Shown here one piece after another: positions 20,626-31,039 of a DNA stretch of 64,000 bases. Position numbers and translations under genes: made by a program. The DNA comes from Begonia masoniana. Lineage: Eukaryota; Streptophyta; Magnoliopsida; Cucurbitales; Begoniaceae. Location of the stretch: contig CM039503.1 of the NCBI GenBank assembly GCA_022432975.1, positions 51,191,259 through 51,255,258 on the forward strand, in the 5' to 3' direction. The number at the start of each line of letters is the position of its first letter. Position 1 is the stretch's first letter. Below the pieces are notes generated by a model. That model was not told the DNA's origin and searched no databases. It saw only the letters and a list, made by a program, of their open reading frames with translations.

Positions 20626-22124
20626 CCTATTATGTTTACCGATTGCAAAGTTTATATCTGCCGATTGCCTAAATCCTCCGGTGTTATTTCTGTGTACATC
20701 TACCGATTTTACTCTCCTCCTTCCGATTATCACTGTACACTTTGGTTTTATTTAATCCACTGAAGCTCTTTTTAAACTAAGTCTTCCGCCAGCCTTATGC
20801 TAATTTCTGTTCCGCTATCCATTAATGAAACCTGTTTTAAATTTCTACTCCAAAGGACACTCTCTCTCTCCGAAGTTTTAAGGTTTCGAAAACGTTCAGA
20901 TTGTCTCTGATGTTCTGCTCCCTGTTTTGTCTATGTTAAAAAAAAAAATAGTCCCCGTTTTCTGTTAACTGTCCCGGAGTGATGGCTCCGACCCCGAACC
21001 CCGATCGGGTTCGATTTCGGGCTGTCACAAAGGCTGTCGACTTCATTGGTTGAGAATCTTTGCAGATCCAGGAGATGTTTGATACGATTGCCTTGCATGG
21101 GGTGTACAACATGCACGAAGAGACTTGCGACCGAATTGTTTGTTTATTTTACACGAACTTGACTAATACTGGGAGGGCTGGGATCTTGAAGTCATATCTT
21201 TTTGGTAAATATATTTTCATTTATGCAATTCAAGTGAATGAGTTGCTGGGATTTGCTTCAAATACCGAGGTACAATACTATCACGCTTTCCGAGAGTGTG
21301 ATTTTGCTAGAAGACCAGATGGACTGCAGTTTCTTAGACAGATTCATTGCAATTCAGACGTTGCAAAATTCACCAAACCGAAATCCAATGACTCGAATGT
21401 CAAAGCTTGGGTTGTTCACAACCACATCAGTCATACCCTGCTGTCGAGGGATGACCATAGAGATCTAGTAAACTGGATGAATCTTTATATTATGGAGAAG
21501 ATGTACAGCTCCTTGATGTTCAATCTCGAGTTCATGATTTTAGGTCACATGAAAGAGATTGGGTGGACACGGAACAAAAATCTATCTTACAGTACTTTGA
21601 TTTGGAGGATCGTGCAGCGATCTAAAGTTCAGCTGCCCGTCGGAGAGCAGATTAGAGCTCCTCGATCTTTTGATGTATTTGACAGATTTCATTTATCTTA
21701 GATGGGCCTAGTCGAATTCGCCGGGTGTTGGATGCTGAAGGGAGAACCCGAGAACGCTACAGCACAGGATGCTCCGATGGAGGAAGACGCCCCAGCCACC
21801 GCGACGGAGCCGCCAATTATCCCTCAGGTTGGCAGTAGCTGGGAGGAGCATATGCATCTGGAGCGGCAGCATATGCATCAAAAGGAGCAACAGATGCACC
21901 TAGAGCAGTAATAGATGCATCAGAAGCAGCAGCAGATGCATTTGAAGCGGCAGCAGAGGATTGAGTTTCTTATAGGCAGGGTCGAGAAGCTGACCGTGGC
22001 CAGAAAAAGGTGGTTGAGTCACATGACTTTCTCAGTGAATCCATTAGAGAAGTCACTGAGAGGATGATAGATTGGATGGCAAGCACAGACAACGACGACG
22101 ACGATGTACCACCGGAGTAGTTTA

Positions 22125-22779
22125 GTTTAGTTTAGTTTATATTTTGTATTTCATTTGATGTACTTTAATTCCAGTATCTTGAACATTATTTTTTTGTACT
22201 GGAATCAGTCTGTTGGGTATGTATTTGTGATTTGAATTTGCAGGAACTATTTGAATATAGTTATGGAGGAGTATAAAACAAACGAAATTTTACCAAATTT
22301 TCAATTTTTTTAAAAAAATAAATAAAATAAAATAATTAATTAATTATAATTATATGCAATTTATTTAATATAAATAATGCATTCAAACAAATTAATCACT
22401 TCCAATTAATTAATGAATAAAATATAAAATTAATTAATTAATTAACTAACGTATTCAAATTATTTTATAGTAAATAAATATTATTTAATATAATTAATAC
22501 ATTTAAACAAATTGATGACTTCTAATTAATTATTATATAAAATAAATATAATTAATACATTTAAACAAATTGATGACTTGTAATTAATTATTATATAAAA
22601 TATAAAATAAATTAATTATTGTATTCAAATTATTTAAGGTATTTAAATTGTTCCTTAAGTAAATAAATAATATTTATTTCAACCAAATATAAAACAATTA
22701 TAAATTGAAAAAACCTTAGAATTACATGAAAATAAAGAATTCCAACCCAAATTATAACAGTCAATTTCTTCTGCTCCTG
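22125..22779. other. AT-rich centre of MULE-A copy 2
   Basis: The centre is rich in TAATTAATTA and short repeats and is colinear with 8731-9048 plus 11682-11989 in unit 1. No coding sequence is seen. Confidence 0.6.
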
Positions 22780-24006
22780 CCTCGACTGCGAGTCGTAGAT
22801 TCCTGCACATAATGAAAACTATATTAAAAAAAAATGACAACGTATTTATGAACGAAATGTTTAGAACTGTATCTGCGTCCCCTCATTTGTATTGAAACCC
22901 ATAAACGTGTATTGGGAAGCAGCAGTGCCTTAAGTAAATCATCGGTTTTGACAAGTGCGACTATTATGCCCGTACTGACGACATATACTACATAACATCT
23001 TTGAGTTCTGTCAACTAGCTCTCGAACTTGACGACTCATCGACATTTCACACTCTTGTCTTCTTGGGACTACTAGGTTAGCGATATCTTGTGAGCGGGAA
23101 GAGTTTCCCCTTACCAGACGTATCCGACCACATTAATTGGCCGTTCACGGGTTGAATAAAATGAGAGTACATCTGCAGGTAAATCACTCGGTGATAGCAT
23201 GGTTACACGTAAAATTCTGGTTGCACTCTCAAGAAAAATATGCATGAAATGACATGGACACACGAGATTCCAGTAAGCGTCCACCTGGTGCATTCACACG
23301 TATTCATGTCGACAACGAATTGTTCGTTGTCGTTACTCACCTTAAATCGTGAACCTCCCCCAAGCGTAGGGCTCCAATTTCCAGCTGCATCTACTAGCTT
23401 GTCAAGCTTTTTATATATTTGGGAACTCAGGAGGGTCATTAATTGGGCCATTTTCTCAAATTTTTTAACGATGCGAGTCATCATGTACGTTTGGATCGTC
23501 TCGAACATGGTGATGATCGATTTGTCCCTGGCAGGCAATATAGCTACATTGAATGACTCGCATAAATTATTTAAGCCCATTTCGCATTTGAGAATCGGAG
23601 AGCAGACATTACTAGCCCAATATCTAGGTGGTTCTGTTTGAAGCCATTGGTGGGCAGCCGGGCTAAGCGCATGTAATTTCCTCATTTGTAATTCGAAATG
23701 ACGTCTTGTGGGTGCTCTAGCTGCATTCTACATCGCTTATTGGTATACTTTGCCCCGGAATAGCTCTTTGAAGTTTGCGTACATGTGTTGGAGGCATAAA
23801 CGGTGTTCGGCTTTTTTAAATTGATATTCCACAGCATTCCTCAACCTATGATATTAAAACAGAGTTATTTACACAGTATAATTACACCACAAATTTTTTC
23901 AAAGGAAAACTAGGTCTCGCTTCAAATATTTCAAGAACTACGTCCATGTGTCCGTGCACTTTTTTTCGACGTTGGCAATAAACACGGAATATGACACAAT
24001 GAATTG
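22780..24006 (-). pseudogene. mudrA-like transposase, MULE-A copy 2 (C-terminal half before the gap)
   Basis: This is colinear with 11990-13200 of copy 1. The minus-strand frame 23685-23203 begins MRKLHALSPAAHQWLQTEPP and includes CEMGLNNLCESFNVAIL, MMTRIVKKFEKMAQL and a SWIM motif TCECTRWTLTGISCVHV (CxC...CxH), keeping the Trp that copy 1 lost. The catalytic region would start at about 23960 and is cut by the run of N. Whether the rest exists in the genome cannot be said. Confidence 0.75.
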
Positions 24007-24106
24007 NNNNNNNNNNNNNNNNNNNNNNNNNNNNNNNNNNNNNNNNNNNNNNNNNNNNNNNNNNNNNNNNNNNNNNNNNNNNNNNNNNNNNNNNNNNNNN
24101 NNNNNN
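24007..24106. other. Assembly gap (100 N)
   Basis: A run of exactly 100 N, the usual placeholder for a join of unknown size. MULE-A stops on the left and unrelated kinase sequence starts on the right. The order and orientation of the flanks are not certain. Confidence 0.98.
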
Positions 24107-24363
24107 AACTCCTTGGCCACGGTGGGTTCGGGAAAGTCTACAAAGGAACATTACCCAATTCGAAAATCCAAATCGCAGTTAAGCGTGTTTCCCATGAATC
24201 AAAACAGGGTCTGCGAGAATTCATCGCCGAAATCGCCACCATTGGCAGGCTTCGACACCGGAACTTAGTGCAGCTCCTCGGATGGTGCCGCCGCCGGGGT
24301 GATCTTCTCCTTGTTTACGATTTTATGGCCAACGGAAGCTTGACAATCCTTTTCGGACGACCA
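24107..24363 (+). pseudogene. L-type lectin receptor kinase fragment (kinase N-lobe)
   Basis: The frame reads [59 protein letters not shown] and [11 protein letters not shown]. This gives the Gly-rich loop (GxGGFGxVYKG), the ATP-anchoring Lys in AVKR and the following helix of a protein kinase. The wording [16 protein letters not shown] is typical of L-type lectin-domain receptor kinases. The lectin and transmembrane parts would lie in or beyond the gap. The C-lobe is replaced after about 24363 by a poly-T tract and gypsy sequence. It is broken on the right and unknown on the left. Confidence 0.72.
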
Positions 24364-24439
24364 GGAAATTATTTGTTTTTTTTTTTTTTTTTTTTTTTCG
24401 GACTGAGTGCTCTTTACACTCTCAGACCTTATCGGAACC

Positions 24440-27400
24440 GGAAAAACTCCATTGGTGCTGGCCCCTAGGGGGGAAGCGCTGGCCTGGTTTTAATGGGTGA
24501 GGACCGCCGACGACCTGTCCGCAGTTGCTTCGATTTCCGACTACTGTTGCTGGAGCTTTCCGTTCATCGTCCCTGATTTAACTCTGTCGGAGCAGTTTCG
24601 TACAGTTGAAACAGATCAACAGTACAGACTGACAACAACTCTTGGAACAAGGACAAGAGAGTGGCTTCCTTAACTCCTAGTTAAACTTTGATCCTGGAGA
24701 CCCAGGTATATTCTTGGGAACTACAGGGGTTAGCAGCGGAGCCTTCATTCACAACCATCTTCGGAGATTAAAGCTATTCTCAACTCCTTCCAGAGTAATT
24801 TACAAAACCACGGGATTACCACCTCCGAGGGCTCTATATCGTCAAATCGTGCTCGCCCATGGCACACTTCATGTGTGTGTTCGACCATATCGCTATCCCC
24901 ACGTTCAAAAGGATGAAATTGAAAAACTAGTGGGAGAAATGCTAGCGGCCAGCATTTTTCAACCGAGTAGTAGTTCTTTCTCTAGCCCGGCTATTTTAGT
25001 AAAGAAAAAAGATAGGAGTTGGCGCTTTTGTGTGGATTACCGGAGGTTTGAACAAAATCACTATTCCAAATAAGTTTCCGATACCACGGGTAGATGAGCT
25101 GCTAGATGAATTATCAGGCGCCGCTACGTTCTCCAAATTAGATTTGAAACTAGACTATCACCAGATCAGAATGCGGTCAGAGCATGTCCCTAAAACAGCA
25201 TTTAGCACACATGAAGGTCACTATGAATTCTTGGTAATGCCTTCTGGACTTACTAATGCTACATCGACATTCCAATCTCTTATAAATCAGATTTTCAAAT
25301 CTTTTTTGCGGCGTTTTGTCTTAGTCTTCTTCGATGATATACTGATATACAACAAGGACGTCGAGGGACACCTACAACACATTCATACAGTTCTTACCAT
25401 CTTGCAAGAGCATAAGTTATATGTTAACCTTCCAAGTGCTTCTTCGCGCAACCACAGTTAGAATATTTGGGGCATATTATTTCAGCTGATGGGGTTGCAG
25501 TTGATAGATTGAAGATTGCAACAATGTTATCGTGGCCGGCCCCACGCAACTTGAAAGAATTGAAGGGTTTTTTGGGCTTAACAGGCTATTACCGAAGATT
25601 TGTGTCCGGTTATGGAAAAGTAGGTTCTCCACTAAAGGCCCTCCTTAAGAAAGATGTCTTTCTTTGGTCGAATGCGGCAGAAACAACTTTTCAACAACTT
25701 AAAACTGCTATGACTACAGTACCGGTTCTAGCTTTACCGGACTTCACCAAGACGTTTTTGTTAGAAACAGATGCTTCGAGTATAGGCATTGGGGCAGTTC
25801 TAATGCAGGGAGGTCGAGTAATTGTTTTTTTCAGCCAAGCATTGTCACCTCGCGCTCAGTTGAAATCGGTGTATGAGCGAGAACTACGTGCCATCGTTTT
25901 ATCTATCATCAAATGGCGGCCGTATCTGCTGGGACGTCATTTTATTATCCACACGGATCAGCGTAGTCTCAAGTACTTATTGGAGCAACGTTTGGTGAGT
26001 TCGGAGCATCAAAAGTGGCTAACAAAGATCATGGGATTCGACTTTGAAATTCAATATTGAGCAGGATTAGAGAATAAGGCGGCAGATGCACTCTCTCGTC
26101 GACCCGTTCCACCTACACTTGCCACTTTTTCAGTCACGACGCTCTTGCCTTGGAAGGAAATTCATGACGAGATCTTGGCTGATAAAGAATTATCACTCAT
26201 CCTCGCTCAACTTCAGCAGCAAACTGAGGCTCCAACGGGATATTCCCTGCATAACGGGAGATTATATTACAAAGGGCGGCTGGTTTTAGCCCCCAAACTC
26301 AGCTTTGATCCCAGTGTTACTTAAAGAATTTCATGGTTCGGTAGTGGGCAGTCATTCGGGAGGGTTTAAAACCTACCAACGAATAGCGACGGAGTTCTTT
26401 TTACCCAACCAGGTTAAACAATTTGTAGCAGCCTGCGATATCTGTCAACGAAATAAGTATCAAGCTTTATCCCCAGCAGGGCTTCTACAGCCTCTACTGA
26501 TCCCCGCATCAATTTGGGAAGACATTTCTATGGATTTCATCGAAGACTTACCCTGTTCTGAGGGGTACACTGCAATTCTAGTAATTGTTGATCGCCTGAG
26601 TAAGTATGTCCACTATATTGCCATTAAACATTCTTTTACTGCTCAAGCGGTGGCTGGTGTGTTTATAAGGGAAGTTATTCGTCTACATGGTTTTCCTCGA
26701 TCGATAGTAAGCGACCGTGATAAAATCTTCTTAAGCATATTCTGGAAAGAACTCTTTAAGCTACAGGGCACGATGCTACATCATAGCTCTGCTTATCACC
26801 CACAGACCGACGGTCAAACAGAAGTGGTGGATCGTTCTCTGGAAACTTATTTACGTTGTTTCGCATCGGAAAAACCCCAGTCATGGGTTCAGTGGCTAGC
26901 ATGGGCCGAGTTCTGGTACAAACACTTCCTTTCATACAGCTATTCAGATGTCTCCATTCAAAGCAGTTTATGGAAGGGAGCCACCTCCTTTGATTCGATT
27001 AGGGACAGGTAATTTCGTATTTCAATCACTAGAGGACCTTTTACAAGAACGAGATGCCGTTATCAGTACATTGCACAATCATTTAGCGAAAGCCCAAGCA
27101 CGTATGAAGGAGATAACTGATAGCAAACGACGGGAAGTGTATTTTAATGAGGGCGACTAGGTATTTGTGAAATTACAGCCTTACCGGCAACGCTCTTTGG
27201 CTAAGAAAAGGAATGAGAAGCTTAGCCCTCGTTTCTATAGGTCTTATCAAGTGATCATGCGGGTGAGACAAGTAGCATACAGATTGCAATTACCAGAGAC
27301 TTCCAACACCCACAATGTATTCCACGTGTCTCAATTACGCCGAGCAATAGGCAACCAGGTAGTGACTACAACTTTACCATCTACTCTAGCTGAGAGAATA

Positions 27401-27710
27401 TGGAGCTTCACTTAGAACTGGAAAATTTATTGAATGTGCGACCAAGTACAGATGATATTCAAACTAGAGGAGAAGTTCTTATTCAATGGAAAGAGATACC
27501 TAAAGAGGAGGCTACGTAGGAGTTCTTTGATGTCATCACGGCTCAATTTCTTCAATTCCACCTTGAGGACAAGGTGAAAGTTTGGACGGCGGGTATTGAT
27601 AGAGATCCATCAATTAAATTCACTTATTCAAAGAGGAAGAGAGAAAATCAGGAGTTGCAAAACAAAGTTTAATGATGATGTTTAATAGAGGGTATAATTA
27701 ATGATGATGT
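24440..27710 (+). pseudogene. Decayed Ty3/gypsy retrotransposon (gag remnant, RT, RNase H, integrase)
   Basis: A gag remnant (GGEALAWF near 24470) leads to reverse transcriptase ([31 protein letters not shown], catalytic FFDDILIYN at about 25330). RNase H follows ([36 protein letters not shown]), then integrase (CDICQRNKY, DFIEDLPCSEGYTAILVIVD, AYHPQTDGQTEVVDRSL). A NVFHVSQLRRAIG segment and a chromodomain-like end (QWKEIPKEEAT) suggest a chromovirus. At least five frameshifts or stops interrupt it (for example near 25070, 25461, 26060, 26289 and 27158). No LTRs were found; the 5' end abuts the kinase fragment. It is an old, inactive, truncated copy. Confidence 0.85.
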
Positions 27711-27860
27711 TTAACAGGGGGTATAATTATGTTAAGAGGGAGATTATACAGAGGAGAACTAAAGGAGTGGTAATGGGAGAGACACAGGCTCTAGAATTCC
27801 TCTTAATTGTTCATCTTCTTGCTGAGGAGTACCTAACATATTCATGAGGAAATCACTCAC

Positions 27861-28581
27861 CTGTAGAGCATTTTTTACTTGAGCAGATTCCGGAATAAAC
27901 CTGAATGATACCCCATCAACCTTAAGCTGAAAAACCTGTAAAATCCGCTCAACAAAACCATCAAAATCTTGCAAAAAAAAAAAAGAAAAAAGGATCAAAG
28001 TCATAGTAATCTAGCTCTAAAACGAAACCCACCTTATTCAAGGGAACAGTTACCACTTTAGACCCGTTTTGCGTTGCAGGGTCCATGGTCCTAATCTGCT
28101 CAAGAAGTGCTTCTGCGTCCTCTTTCTTAAAACAAAACAGCCCCAGTGAGTTTCCTGTAGAAACACCCGAAACAAGCACAAATTCCTCGGACGAATTACT
28201 AAGAGCGTAGACGGGTACTCCTGCTAATCGCTCCTCAATGGCCTCTGTCGGCATGCTAGCGCTACGGCGACGAGCGGGCACAAACGGGGTCTTTCGGTCA
28301 TCATTAATGCGAGCCAAACCCAAATTTGAAAAACCCGGATTGAAGGTAGAAACCAATGAATCAAGGGCAAGCTTTGCTTGGTTTTGGAGGTTTGAGAGAG
28401 TGGATTGGAGATGGGTTTTGAAGAAAGAGGGGTCTGGATTGAAGGGATGCAAATGCGAAAGGTGATGAACGAGACTGGTTGAACACTTGTTTTGGAAATT
28501 GGTGAAAGCTTGTTGAATGTTGAGATGGGACTTTTGGGGTAGAGAGAGAGCTTCTGGATTTTTGGGCTCCCACAGCTTCAT
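27861..28581 (-). pseudogene. TIC22-like gene, first two exons only
   Basis: Exon 1 (28581-28033) begins MKLWEPKNPEALSLPQKSHL and contains RLAGVPVYALSNSSEEFVLV, STGNSLGLFCFKKEDAEALL and VVTVPLNK. Exon 2 (27935-27861) encodes VFQLKVDGVSFRFIPESAQV KNALQ. Borders are GT/AG, phase 0, and a donor GTGAGTGA follows exon 2. This matches chloroplast TIC22-like proteins, intermembrane-space components linked to protein import. The remaining exon(s) with the conserved C-terminal part are not found in the 140 bp before the gypsy remnant, nor between it and the gap. Either the gene is truncated or its last exon lies beyond the gap. Both visible exons are undamaged, so the truncation may be recent or an assembly effect. 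Confidence 0.78.
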
Positions 28582-28859
28582 CTTTTCTCGATGAAAACAG
28601 AGGAACTGAGAAAATTGGTCGAGCAGAGAGAGAAGAGGAAAAAGACTCCAACAGAGAAGAAAATGAACACTGCCCGTACCAGCGCAGCTCTACTTCTTTC
28701 CCCGTTGGGTAACATGGGCTTATTTAGCTAAGTTAATGATCAATTTAAACCTCAAACAATTATTATTTTTTTTTTAAACACTTCCTAAAATATCAAATTG
28801 AACAAGCTAAACTTAAAAAATTATTCAAAATTTAACAAATCAAATCATATCGGGCCTTC
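28582..28859 (-). promoter_or_regulatory. Upstream region of the TIC22-like gene
   Basis: About 280 bp separate the TIC22-like start codon from the left end of MULE-B. A long A/T tract lies near 28765. No core promoter element was identified with confidence. Confidence 0.35.
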
Positions 28860-28866
28860 AATTTTT

Positions 28867-29275
28867 GAAAATAGAGGGACCATTTTCATTTTTTGCATAA
28901 AACGAGGGGCCGATTTATATTTACCGGACTCCCGTTTTACCACGTAGGAAACGAGAAGTTGATGTGGGGGGTGGAGACCCCCCCTTACACGTGCAGTGCA
29001 CGTGCATTTTAAACAGGAGTCCGTTTCTGGAATCAGACCCTCATTTTTTATTATTTCTCGTGACTTCAGTCACAGACCGACCAATAGTAATGGATATAAC
29101 GGGAGGCCATTTTCACAGAGACGGTCCCCCGTTTTACAGTTGTTCTTGAAAATGGGAGATCGTTTTCCGGAAACGGTCTCTTGTTTGTTAAATATGGCTC
29201 AAAACGGGAGATTGATTCCTGACTGTATATAAGAAATCGGCCCCCCCTTCCCCAAACTTCAGAAACTCTCTCGTC
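28867..29275 (+). repeat. Left terminal inverted repeat of MULE-B
   Basis: This is the inverse of 48480-48973, with divergence and indels. It is GC-run rich (GGGGCCGATTT) and ends with the promoter of the PTP gene. Confidence 0.72.
29226..29232 (+). promoter_or_regulatory. TATA box in left TIR of MULE-B
   Basis: TATATAA lies about 30 bp before the transcript-like CTCTCGTCCACCC region and 420 bp before the PTP start. It mirrors the box at 48496-48502. Confidence 0.5.
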
Positions 29276-29644
29276 CACCCGATTTTCTAACCCTAAAATC
29301 CAACCATTTCACGCCAAAATCTGACCATTTTGTGTTGATTTCTCTATCCATAATTAGTTTCGACCAATATTATCTACAAATCCAAGCCCTAAATCGACTG
29401 AAATCTCAAAATCTGAGCCCTTTTGCGTTGATTTCTCTATCCTTAATTAGTTTCAACCAATATTATCCACAAATCCGAGAAAAATGAGCCCTAAACAAAA
29501 TTCGAGCACTCTTGGTATTTTTTTTTTACCAAATTCCACAAAAAATGTGCCCCCCCCCCCCTCTCTTCCCAAAAAAAAAAATTATCTTCAAACGAAAAGT
29601 TGCTCCGTGACAAGTGCCGCGAGCGACAACTAGGTATTTGTCGA

Positions 29645-30769
29645 ATGAATTTTGAAACCAATTGTGTCAAGAGCGGTTTGAGCAGGGTATGTCGAGCCGA
29701 TCGATGATTTATGGGAAGATCGTCAATTTTAAAGGTTGGAAGTCGCTGGAGATCCAGAAGATGTTCGACAGAATCGCCCTGCACGGAGTGTACGGATTGA
29801 AGGTCGATAGTTGCGAGAGAATTGTTCGCTTGTTTTATGCGAACTTGAACGCTACTGGGAGGTTTGGGACGCTGAAGACGTACGTAATTGGTACAGAGAT
29901 GGTCATCACTCCAGACACAATTAATGAAATTATTGGGTTTTCTACAGGAGGGAAGGACGTGGACAGATACAACCACGTCCATCAAGACTGTGAATTTTTT
30001 ATATCGGCAGAGGGACTCGAGTTCCTTAGAACAATTCACCGCAATTCCAACATCGTTGGGTTTGTGAAGCCAAGATTGAAAGACTTGAATCTCAAAGCTT
30101 GGGTTATTCACAATATGATAACCATACCATTTTACCTCGCGATGGACATAGAGATCTGGTCAGCTGCATTGATCTGTATATGATGGAGAAACTATACAGC
30201 GGCAGGAGGTTCGACCCTGGGTACTTGATTTTATGTCAGATGTTCGAGATAGGTTGGACATCCAACAGGAATTGGTAGACGACACATTAATTTAGATTTT
30301 CGACGATCGAGTTAGGATTCAACTACCGTCGGGAGAGTCGAGGAGAGCACTAAGATCCGTCGATGTATTTGATAGGCTTCATTTGACTATAAATGAGCCT
30401 AGTCGAAGTCGACGGGACTTGAGTGTTTAAGTCCGATCAGGAGCCCTCCACATCAGCAGGCGATGTTCCTATGGAAGACGCCACGGCGGCGCCATTGTCC
30501 CCTAGGAGGGCCCCCAGGAGGCTACTGGGTGGGAGAGGGTGGACTAGAGGTTGGCCATGATGGAGTAGAGGATGGAGGAGAAGTGGGATAGGATGGACCA
30601 GAGGCTAGCCATGATGGACCAGAGGATGGAGAAGAGATGGGCTAGGAGGGACCAGAGGATGGAGTTCCTCGCAAATAGAATGAATGAGGTCAGGTTGGCA
30701 CAAATAAAGCTGAGTGTCAACGTCTCACGTTGGATGACTGACACTGACGACGATGTCCCACCACTGTAG
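29645..30769 (+). pseudogene. PTP, MULE-B copy
   Basis: This is homologous to the MULE-A PTP: SSRSMIYGKIVNFKGWKSLE, RIALHGVYGLKVDSCERIVR, LFYANLNATGRFGTLKTYVI, EGLEFLRTIHRNSNIVGFVK and NLKAWVIHNM. One-base deletions break the frame near 29670 and 30143, with further stops near 30278. The final segment (30572-30769) is open and encodes a coiled coil of repeated MDQRM/RRDQRMEFLANRMNEV ending WMTDTDDDVPPL. MULE-A ends WMASTDNDDDDVPPE, so the coiled coil plus acidic DDDVPP tail is a family feature. Function is unknown. Confidence 0.72.
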
Positions 30770-31039
30770 TGTAGTTTATGCTTTTTTAAAATTTTATGTA
30801 TTGTACTTATTTGTACCATATTTTCTGTATAGTTGTACTTTACTAAACACTTTTACTAGATAGTTGGACATAATAATTATCTAGATCAGGCTGTTGGGTA
30901 TATAATTATAATTTGAATATGCAGAAATTATTTGAAGATAGTGATAGAGGAGTTAAAAAACAAATGAAACTCTGCCCATTTTTTTAATTTTATCTCACCA
31001 AATTACACATTATAATATAAGGTAATAAACGATAAATTG

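Larger units (their letters stand above)
17343..21029 (+). mobile_element. Solo LTR inside MULE-A copy 2, with a nested gene-fragment insertion
   Basis: It begins TGTAACACCCGGC and ends GGGCTGTCACA (3687 bp). The flanks are AAGAC (17338-17342) and AAGGC (21030-21034), a 5-bp duplication with one mismatch. Units 1 and 3 show the uninterrupted site. About 890 bp of it is the chimeric insertion 19459-20346. The rest contains internal repeats: CCCTCTGGTTTTATCCCTCC twice near 18315 and 18375, a degenerate duplication near 18905-19200 (TGCATGGA...CATCCATG), and many CCGAT and TGACGTCA motifs. It has no coding capacity of its own, so a solo LTR is the simplest reading. Confidence 0.72.
17113..22120 (+). 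pseudogene. PTP, MULE-A copy 2 (split by a solo LTR)
   Basis: The first part (17113-17342) covers the start, the TAA after NEVP shared with the other copies, and the beginning of the main domain up to SIIYGKT. The frame resumes at 21035 after the LTR. From 21060 there are 213 uninterrupted codons: FDTIALHGVYNMHEETCDRI, FYTNLTNTGRAGILKSYLFG, DGLQFLRQIHCNSDVAKF, NVKAWVVHNHISHTLLSRDD, then MEKMYSSLMFNLEFMILG and QLPVGEQIRAPRSFDVFDRF. This copy keeps Trp where copies 1 and 3 have a TGA stop, so it is the best guide to the MULE-A domain. A linker rich in Pro/Glu, Met/His/Gln repeats and a terminal DDDDVPPE follow, with frame breaks. Confidence 0.7.
16379..24006. mobile_element. MULE-A, unit 2 copy (interrupted by a solo LTR, cut by the assembly gap)
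   Basis: The order is the same as in unit 1: GC-rich terminal region (16379 to about 16750), TATA box at 16734, PTP gene (+), AT-rich centre (about 22125-22760), and a convergent mudrA-like transposase (minus) that runs into the gap at 24007. The solo LTR 17343-21029 splits the PTP gene. The right end is not visible on the far side of the gap. Confidence 0.72.
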
